Position numbers and translations under genes: made by a program. Below the pieces are notes generated by a model. The model did not search any database and was not told where the DNA came from. It was given only the letters and a program-made list of their open reading frames with translations. This document shows positions 23,647-29,055 of a stretch of DNA of 29,055 nucleotides, in pieces. Within the stretch, counting starts at the first letter, position 1; the number at the start of each line of letters is the position of its first letter. Source of the stretch: JACNIZ01 sp964344765 (lineage in GTDB: Bacteria; Planctomycetota; UBA1135); the NCBI GenBank assembly GCA_964344765.1, contig CAYFOM010000049.1:1-29055 (forward strand). Reading direction: 5' to 3'.

Positions 23647-25692
23647 TCAGTTCATCCGATAGTTGCCGTCGGGTAAGACCGTCGGCAACTGGTACTGCGG
23701 GTCGGTGAGTAGCTGGTACAACAGCTTGTCGCCGGCCCGCAGTTTTTCTTTGGTGTCGAAGCGCCATTCGTGGCGGATGTCTTCGAGGCGGCCGGGTAGG
23801 TTTTGCGCGCCGAGTAGCGATGTGATGCCCCAGTACAAATACTCGGCGGCTTGGCAGCGGTACTCGCAGGTGTCGTCGTAATAGGTGTACCACGCATCTT
23901 TGGGGTAGCGGCGCGGGACTGACTTGAAGTGACCGCCGCGGGCGACGTCCATCGCATCGGTGAGTAAGGTGCCGGGGTGTTCGCCGAAGGCGTCGGGGTA
24001 GGCGCGCGAGTAGCCGGCGTGGGTGACGAGGTGCAGTACCTCTTCATAGGCGACGTCGAAGACGCCGTTCGCAGCGCCGTTGGGGTGAGTCTCCGAGCCG
24101 TACAGCGATTGGAAAATCATGCGGCGCACTTCGGGGACGTCGCGGTCGAGCTTGCGGATCATGCGTTCGAATCCGGCTTCGGTTGGGGTCATCAGCAGGG
24201 TGGCGTGATGACTGCGCATGGACTCGATGACGATTTCATTGTCCGGCGTGCCGTCTTCATCGTTGTCGAGGTATTCGGCCATCAGACTTGCTGCGTGCAG
24301 CACTTTGTCGCTGTCGGTTGCGGCGGTGGCCAGGACTTTCACACCGAAGACGTCGACTTCCTTCGGGAACATCTTGGCCAGAGCATTGGGAACATCGTCG
24401 CCGGTTGGGACTAGTTTCAACACACCCTTCGATTGCGGTTGCCAATCCACATCAGCAGAAGCGCTTTCTTCAGCATCTTCTTCATCGAAATCCTCCCATT
24501 CCTCATCCTCCTCCCACTCCTCCAACGGCTGCGAGGCATCGTAATCCACCTCCCAACCTATGTCATCAAGGAAGCCAATCGTGATTTCACTCAGTACATG
24601 GCGATGCGCCATCAACTCGGAATCGGAACTCGGAATTTCCTCGCCATCAGAGCTAACGCGCTCGTCCTCTTCAAAGTCCTCCATGTAAGCCCACAAGTGC
24701 CCGCCGTCCTCGCTGATCGGCACGAAGTCCAAATCGGTTTCATGCACGCGCTGAAACGCGGCCACCGCATTCGGCCCGCGATAAATCAATCCGCCATCGG
24801 CCTCGGACCACTGCACCCATTCGCGCAAAATGCGGTCCGGCTCCTCGTCGGCGTATTCCGGGTCTTCTAAATCCAGGGGGTGAAAGGGCTCGATCTGGCC
24901 TTCCCATTCAGCCAAGTTCCACATCGAGCCGACGCCGAAGACGTGCCCCATTTCATGCAACGCGTTATGAAACAACTCGTCGCGCCAATCCTCGAACAGC
25001 AACGTGTCGCGTTCATAAAAAATCGAGTTGATACAAATGATCCCCGCCGCCGGAATCCAATTGTCGCCAACTTTGCGCAAGTCTTCGTAAGTCACCTCAG
25101 CGAAGCCATTGCAGAAGTTCACCGGCAAGCCGACGAAGTCGATGGTCAACTCATGCTCGTCCACTCCTTGCACACCGCGCAGCACCTGCAACCATTCCAA
25201 CGCCGCGCGCACATAAGGACGCTTCCGCGCTGCGGTCCATTCGACGATGGAGCCGTCCATCAGATGAATGCCGTCGCGAAAGTTCAGCCTGATTTTCAAA
25301 CCACCGGCCTGCACCAACTCCGAACTGCCGTCGGCTTCGAGCAGGTCCCAGATCACTTCATCCACCTGGTCCTCATCCATCGGCCACGGCGCGCTGCCGT
25401 TCTTTAGCTTCTTCAACTTCTGCTCGGCCATTTGGCGCATCGACGCGCTTTCAAACTCCGGCACCATCGCTTCCAACAACTCAACCGCATCGTCACGCCA
25501 CTCCACTTCCATGTGAATGTTGCGCAACGTCCACAACGCCATGCGCGGATTTTCCGCGGCTTCCTCCTCCAGCATCGACGCATATTCGGCGGCAACTTCC
25601 TGCCAACCCCAGTCGTCGTCTTGGGCAACCAACGGCGCGCTAGCCAGCAGCCAGCTAAGCGCCAAAATTCCGATGAATCGTTTCGCGAGCAT
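23647..25692 (-). CDS. Secreted two-part zincin-like protein
   Basis: The 681-residue protein has a signal peptide (cleavage near A23, LVAQ). Part one (about 110-385) resembles leishmanolysin-like or reprolysin-like zincins. It has H246-E247-M-G-H250 in HEMGHVFGVGSMW, a probable third zinc ligand H332 in GGHLWAY and a Met-turn at M361 in SELMAHR. An acidic linker (about 391-413) follows. Part two (about 424-681) has a calcium-binding-like DNDEDGTPDN loop (476-485), a second possible metal site E550-E-V-L-H554 with H558, and a cysteine pair (C609, C613) in TCEYRCQ. The ATG at 25692 is chosen for the signal peptide; the in-frame extension to 25920 runs through the alkC gene. The second part belongs to a family I cannot name with certainty. 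A secreted protease is likely for part one; whether part two is active is unknown. Confidence 0.82.
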   Translation of the reverse strand: MLAKRFIGILALSWLLASAPLVAQDDDWGWQEVAAEYASMLEEEAAENPRMALWTLRNIHMEVEWRDDAVELLEAMVPEFESASMRQMAEQKLKKLKNGSAPWPMDEDQVDEVIWDLLEADGSSELVQAGGLKIRLNFRDGIHLMDGSIVEWTAARKRPYVRAALEWLQVLRGVQGVDEHELTIDFVGLPVNFCNGFAEVTYEDLRKVGDNWIPAAGIICINSIFYERDTLLFEDWRDELFHNALHEMGHVFGVGSMWNLAEWEGQIEPFHPLDLEDPEYADEEPDRILREWVQWSEADGGLIYRGPNAVAAFQRVHETDLDFVPISEDGGHLWAYMEDFEEDERVSSDGEEIPSSDSELMAHRHVLSEITIGFLDDIGWEVDYDASQPLEEWEEDEEWEDFDEEDAEESASADVDWQPQSKGVLKLVPTGDDVPNALAKMFPKEVDVFGVKVLATAATDSDKVLHAASLMAEYLDNDEDGTPDNEIVIESMRSHHATLLMTPTEAGFERMIRKLDRDVPEVRRMIFQSLYGSETHPNGAANGVFDVAYEEVLHLVTHAGYSRAYPDAFGEHPGTLLTDAMDVARGGHFKSVPRRYPKDAWYTYYDDTCEYRCQAAEYLYWGITSLLGAQNLPGRLEDIRHEWRFDTKEKLRAGDKLLYQLLTDPQYQLPTVLPDGNYRMN

Positions 25693-25697
25693 CTTGC

Positions 25698-25703
25698 AAG
25701 CTA
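25698..25703 (-). promoter_or_regulatory. Candidate -10 element for the zincin gene
   Basis: On the minus strand TAGCTT ends 5 bases before the ATG at 25692, and no Shine-Dalgarno sequence is visible. It is a weak match on its own and gains support only from the same arrangement at other genes in the window. Confidence 0.28.
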
Positions 25704-25760
25704 GGCTAGCAAGAGTTTGTAACCGAAGATTAAACTCGCTGAATTTGCTTGCCCCTGCGC

Positions 25761-26885
25761 TTAACCAAGCTGAAAGTCTGCCCCGGCGAGCACCCGGCCA
25801 TTGACCTGCAGCTCGACGCGGTGCATGCCCGGGTAGTAACGCCGCGTGGTTACCGGCTTGAAGGAATGGCGCTTTTTCAACTTTAGGGATCCGCCAGAGT
25901 TCATCTCGGTGTTCTTCCACTTAAACACCTTGGCGCTGCGGCTGCCGTTGGCGCGCACCAAATGCAGCACATAATCCACGACCAACGGCGCTGAAGCTTT
26001 CTGCTTGAGTTTGAGTTCGGCTTCAAGTGCGACGGACTCCCCCATTTCAATCCGGCCGGGCGAAACGCCGAATCGAGTCACGTCAACCTTCACTTTGGGG
26101 TCATAACCCAGCAGCGGCCAGACGTCGGCGTGACCATTTTTGATCAAGGTGCGCAGCGCGTGGCGAATCCACGGCAGCTCGGTGCCACCCCATTCCTTCA
26201 ACCGCGCGATCATCCACTCGGGATGATTTTTGGAAATATCGTTCATGTGATTCGCCAACGAACGCCGCACATAATTCGCCGGATCATTCGGCAGCTGCTG
26301 CAAAATCGGCACCACCTTGTCCGGCTCAGCCAACAACCCCGGTAAACGAATCCCCCACGGCAAAATCGGACGACTACCTTCACTCGCCAATCGCCGCACG
26401 TGCTGATCCTTATGCGCCGCCCACTTTTTCATATGCCGCAACGCCAACTTTTCGTGGTGAATCAAAAACGGCCGAATCGCAAACTCCGCCGAAAAGTACG
26501 ACGTCATTTTCGGCAAAGCCTTCAAGCTCAACTCTGGCTCGCTCAACCCATACTCACCCACAAAATCAATCACCGGCCAAGCGGCAAAACCGCGCAACCC
26601 TGCCGGCGTCGGCAAGTGATCCGGCGCGCCCGAAACTTTGGCCTCGGTTGAGCCAAACGGTAGGGCTGCAATCAACTTAGGCAATGCCAGTCGAAAGTCC
26701 TGCGGCAACACCTCGCGCAAAGCCACCATGATGTGCATCACGCGCGCCTTTAGTTCCAAGTCCTCCAAGCCATCTAGCGCAAGCCGCTGAAATTCCATCT
26801 GCGGAAATCCGTCATCCGCAGCATGCAGCGCCAGCGCAATTTCGGCAATCGCCGCCGCACCTAACTCGTCCTTAAACGCCCCCAT
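25761..26885 (-). CDS. alkC: AlkC-type DNA alkylation repair protein
   Basis: The 374-residue protein matches the AlkC branch of HEAT-like-repeat DNA glycosylases, which excise N3- and N7-alkylated bases. The helical repeats cover about residues 1-265. They include the characteristic R164-R-L-A-S-E-G-S-R-P-I-L-P-W-G-I-R-L181 segment, a YVRRSLANHMNDISK stretch (205-219) and the WIRHALRTLIKNG helix (239-251). A C-terminal beta domain (about 268-374) resembles the Ig-like domain found in AlkC. It is cytoplasmic. The gene is divergent from the FG-GAP gene and ends 68 bases before the zincin start. The sequence TAGGAT 6 bases upstream of the ATG can be read as a -10 element or as an AGGA Shine-Dalgarno site. 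Confidence 0.9.
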   Translation of the reverse strand: MGAFKDELGAAAIAEIALALHAADDGFPQMEFQRLALDGLEDLELKARVMHIMVALREVLPQDFRLALPKLIAALPFGSTEAKVSGAPDHLPTPAGLRGFAAWPVIDFVGEYGLSEPELSLKALPKMTSYFSAEFAIRPFLIHHEKLALRHMKKWAAHKDQHVRRLASEGSRPILPWGIRLPGLLAEPDKVVPILQQLPNDPANYVRRSLANHMNDISKNHPEWMIARLKEWGGTELPWIRHALRTLIKNGHADVWPLLGYDPKVKVDVTRFGVSPGRIEMGESVALEAELKLKQKASAPLVVDYVLHLVRANGSRSAKVFKWKNTEMNSGGSLKLKKRHSFKPVTTRRYYPGMHRVELQVNGRVLAGADFQLG

Positions 26886-26891
26886 GCTGTC

Positions 26892-26897
26892 ATCCTA
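26892..26897 (-). promoter_or_regulatory. Ambiguous TAGGAT element before alkC
   Basis: TAGGAT ends 6 bases before the ATG at 26885 on the minus strand. It fits the TAnnnT -10 form seen elsewhere here, but its AGGA core with 7 bases to the ATG is also a normal Shine-Dalgarno site. The sequence alone does not decide between them. Confidence 0.3.
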
Positions 26898-26995
26898 GCC
26901 TGACCAACAACAAAATTTCCCCTTAGGCTTTCGAATGCACGGTTAGAATCTGAGACGGGTTTTCAATACCCATCAAATAACCTTCACGCCCACCC

Positions 26996-28705
26996 ATGCA
27001 ACTCAAACCCCTCCCCTCTTTGCTCTCGATTACTGCCCTGCTGTGCCTCTCGACCACAGCAACTGCAAGCCTGGTTTTTTCCGCCCCAGCCCAATCCGTC
27101 GGCGGAAAAATGGATGATAACTTCCATCACGATGGCCAAGCCTTGGATCGATTGGGTTATGTGATCGCTACTGGCGGCGACGTCGACGGCGACGGAACTC
27201 TGGACTACCTCGTTGGATCGACATCCATCCAGCAAGGCGGCAACGAGGTCGGCGGCGCGTACGTCTACTCCGGTGCGGACCACAGCATTCTGCACACCTT
27301 TTACGGGACGCCGGATACATACTTCGCCAATGCTGCTGCAATCGGCTCAGACGTCAACGCCGACGGATACGACGACATTGTGATCGGAGCCCCCAGCACC
27401 CGAGTAGGAGGTCTTTTTACAGGTAGAGTTCACGTTTACTCCGGAGCCGACGGCACCGAAATCATGCAGGTCACCCCTGCTACGTCTGTGTCTATGGGAA
27501 ACAGCTTGTGCGCAGCTGGCGACGTCAACCAAGACGGATTTGACGACTTCCTGGTCCGCCTCAACCAGGGAGGTCCTGCGTTCGAAGGGCAAATCCAAAT
27601 GATCTCGGGCGCCACCGGCCTTGCTCTTGCCACGGCTACAGGCGATGCATCCTTCAGCGCCATTGGGTTTTCCATGGCCAATGTAGGCGACGTCAACGGA
27701 GATGGGATCAACGATTTCGCCGTAGGCAGTCCACAATCCGAAAACAATGGTTCCTTTTGGGCCGGCGACGTCGATCTGCTATCCGGTGCTGACCTAAGCG
27801 TGATTTGGAAAATTGAAAGCGCTCACGATGAAGCGCTCTACGGCGGAAGTGTGGCAGCATTCCCGGACATCAACCAGGACGGAATTTCCGAAGTCTTGAT
27901 CGGCTCTCCCGGGTTTAATTTTCACTACGGCGCGTTTGAAGTCAGGTCCGGCGTTGACGGAGCCTTGCTGCTCAGAGTTGAAGGCACACAAGACGGAGGC
28001 ACCTTAGGCAATTCCATTGCAAATGCCGGCGACTTCAACAGCGACCTCGTTCCAGACATTCTGGTCGGCGAGCCTTTTCTTTACGACTCCGGTAATGCCG
28101 ACAATGGCGAGGTTCATATCTATTCCGGCGTTGACGGCAGTCTAATCCAAACGATTCACGCCAGCACGAATGGCAGCCGCGCAGGCTGGCACGTCGCCAA
28201 CATTTTGGGCGGAGCAACCATGTCGTCGCGCCAGCTGCTCTATACCAGTCCGGCTGACTCCACTGTTTCGTCGTACGGAGGCTCCTGCACCGGTTTTGGC
28301 TTCAACCCCTTTGTGACTGCATCCGCGCACGATGTTTCGCAGAGTGCGGGTGGCGCAATCACCTACGAGCTCCACTTCCCGGATGATGCTGCCGGCGACA
28401 CTTACCAATTACTTGCCAGCACGAATGGAACCGGTCCAATCTCGTTCCCGAATGGCGTCGACGTGCCACTTAGTTTTGACACCCTGCTTGCTCAAACCTA
28501 TTGGGGCATCTTGCCGCCGATCATCCAAAACGGAATCGGAACTTTGGATGGTGAAGGCAAAGGAACCATCCAACTCAATGCACCGGCTGGAGTCATCCCG
28601 GCCTCTTTGATCGGCGCGGAGTACAGCTTGGCAATGGCTTGTCGATATGGATTGGATCTTTGGCGCTACTCTTCGATCGCCTTTGAATTGACCATCTTGC
28701 CTTAG
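26996..28705 (+). CDS. Secreted FG-GAP beta-propeller protein
   Basis: The 569-residue protein has a signal peptide (cleavage near A24, TATA-SLV) and an integrin-alpha-like seven-bladed propeller. Six blades carry D-x-[DN]-x-D-type calcium loops at about residues 62, 119, 176, 232, 291 and 346, each followed by a D-x-[IVL]-x-G-x-P-like strand. A seventh blade (about 396-420) has lost its loop. After SCTGFGFNP (430-438) comes a C-terminal beta-rich module (about 440-569) ending SIAFELTILP. Proteins of this layout are numerous in some Planctomycetota and are presumed to be extracellular or cell-surface; the ligand is unknown. The N-terminus MQLKPLPSLL is matched by MKLHPLPVLL in the following truncated copy. 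There is no clear Shine-Dalgarno sequence. A TAGAAT hexamer at 26944-26949 could be a -10 element for a leader of about 40 bases. Confidence 0.88.
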   Translation: MQLKPLPSLLSITALLCLSTTATASLVFSAPAQSVGGKMDDNFHHDGQALDRLGYVIATGGDVDGDGTLDYLVGSTSIQQGGNEVGGAYVYSGADHSILHTFYGTPDTYFANAAAIGSDVNADGYDDIVIGAPSTRVGGLFTGRVHVYSGADGTEIMQVTPATSVSMGNSLCAAGDVNQDGFDDFLVRLNQGGPAFEGQIQMISGATGLALATATGDASFSAIGFSMANVGDVNGDGINDFAVGSPQSENNGSFWAGDVDLLSGADLSVIWKIESAHDEALYGGSVAAFPDINQDGISEVLIGSPGFNFHYGAFEVRSGVDGALLLRVEGTQDGGTLGNSIANAGDFNSDLVPDILVGEPFLYDSGNADNGEVHIYSGVDGSLIQTIHASTNGSRAGWHVANILGGATMSSRQLLYTSPADSTVSSYGGSCTGFGFNPFVTASAHDVSQSAGGAITYELHFPDDAAGDTYQLLASTNGTGPISFPNGVDVPLSFDTLLAQTYWGILPPIIQNGIGTLDGEGKGTIQLNAPAGVIPASLIGAEYSLAMACRYGLDLWRYSSIAFELTILP

Positions 28706-28741
28706 GTTTTCCAATCCACCCTCAATCACTTCGTGCCACCC

Positions 28742-29005
28742 GTGAAACTACATCCTCTCCCCGTCCTTCTCTTGCTTGCGGCCCATTTCTGCCAGCCAGC
28801 CCAAGCAAACACCAATCTACTGCTATCCACTTGCGCTCAAACCATTGGGGGTGGACTTGATGACAACTTCCATCACATGGGCGCCACCCAATCGGATCAA
28901 TTTGGCTATACCCTCGCCACCGGTGGTGATGTCAATAGCGACGGCATTCCCGATTACATCATCGCTTCGCCGTACATCCAACAAGGCGGAGTGGTGACCG
29001 GCTGA
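28742..29005 (+). pseudogene. Truncated second FG-GAP protein gene
   Basis: The 87-codon reading frame is a close paralogue of the gene just upstream. It has a signal peptide (to about QPAQA), then GGGLDDNFHH, FGYTLATGGDVNSDGIPDYIIAS and QQGG, which align with the first propeller blade of its neighbour. The frame stops at TGA (29003-29005) in the middle of the first blade, where the neighbour continues into VGGAYVYSG. Neither other forward frame resumes the propeller. GTG at 28742 is taken as start because MKLHPLPVLL then aligns with the start of the paralogue; a GTG at 28733 would add three residues. The stop falls at the first bases of a sequence resembling an insertion-sequence end. The window ends 50 bases later, so the rest of the gene cannot be seen. 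Confidence 0.72.
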
Positions 29006-29055
29006 TCTGCCTCCCGAAAATCGGGCCACCCAGAGTTGTGCATTTCGGTCAAAAT
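29003..29055. mobile_element. Possible left end of an IS3-family element
   Basis: From 29003 the sequence changes abruptly from FG-GAP coding sequence to TGATCTGCCTCCCGAAAATC and onward. A TG start, a C-rich tract and a short palindrome CCCGA-AAA-TCGGG (29013-29025) resemble terminal repeats of IS3-family elements as I remember them. Only 53 bases are visible, no transposase is present and the other end is outside, so this is tentative. A contig break at a repeated element would explain why the sequence stops here. Confidence 0.38.

Noticed and set aside
25693..25920. In-frame upstream extension of the zincin gene
   Set aside because: It runs through the end of alkC and would hide a normal signal peptide that starts at 25692.
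29003..29055. A simple frameshift explaining the short FG-GAP gene
   Set aside because: None of the three forward frames after 29003 resembles the propeller sequence of the neighbour, so a one- or two-base error does not restore the gene.

Overview
The window looks like a stretch of chromosome from a member of the Planctomycetota. The reasons are a fused double arylsulfatase, a secreted CehA/McbA-type PHP phosphoesterase, several large secreted proteins of unrecognised families, FG-GAP beta-propeller proteins with a trailing beta-rich module, an OprB-type porin and a group 3b [NiFe]-hydrogenase. This placement is inferred from gene content; the window has no rRNA or other marker gene. It is almost fully coding, with no intergenic gap above about 165 bases, no tRNA or rRNA, and no CRISPR array.

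Region 1 (1-4757) holds a secreted fusion of two sulfatase domains facing a secreted PHP-domain hydrolase; their 3' ends overlap by 55 bases. Region 2 (4812-12743, all minus strand) is one tightly coupled hydrogenase operon. In transcription order it encodes the beta (4Fe-4S), gamma (FAD/NAD, 2Fe-2S), delta (small) and alpha (large, NiFe) subunits of a bidirectional NAD(P)-linked group 3b hydrogenase, then its endopeptidase, HypA, HypB and a membrane-bound hybrid histidine kinase. Most junctions overlap or nearly touch, and the kinase start codon overlaps the hypB stop. Facing the operon (12907-14238) are a stand-alone cyclic-nucleotide-binding-domain protein and a zinc-ribbon membrane protein of the DUF3667 type.

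Region 3 (14243-21462, minus strand) encodes an endonuclease/exonuclease/phosphatase-family lipoprotein, a small membrane protein and a beta-lactamase-like serine hydrolase lipoprotein. These are followed by three tandem paralogues of a secreted cysteine-containing family I do not recognise, and by an OprB-type porin. Region 4 (21501-26885) holds an M13 metallopeptidase lipoprotein, a large secreted zincin-like protein with two metallopeptidase-like halves, and an AlkC-type DNA alkylation repair protein. Region 5 (26996-29055) holds an FG-GAP beta-propeller protein and a second copy of it that stops after 87 codons. The stop lies in a sequence resembling the terminus of an IS3-family element, so insertion or an assembly break is likely.

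The best leads for new biology are the three-gene secreted family, the kinase built into the hydrogenase maturation operon, the double sulfatase with its PHP neighbour, the two-headed zincin, and a recurring TAnnnT hexamer 5-7 bases before ATG in several lead genes without Shine-Dalgarno sequences, which suggests leaderless transcription.
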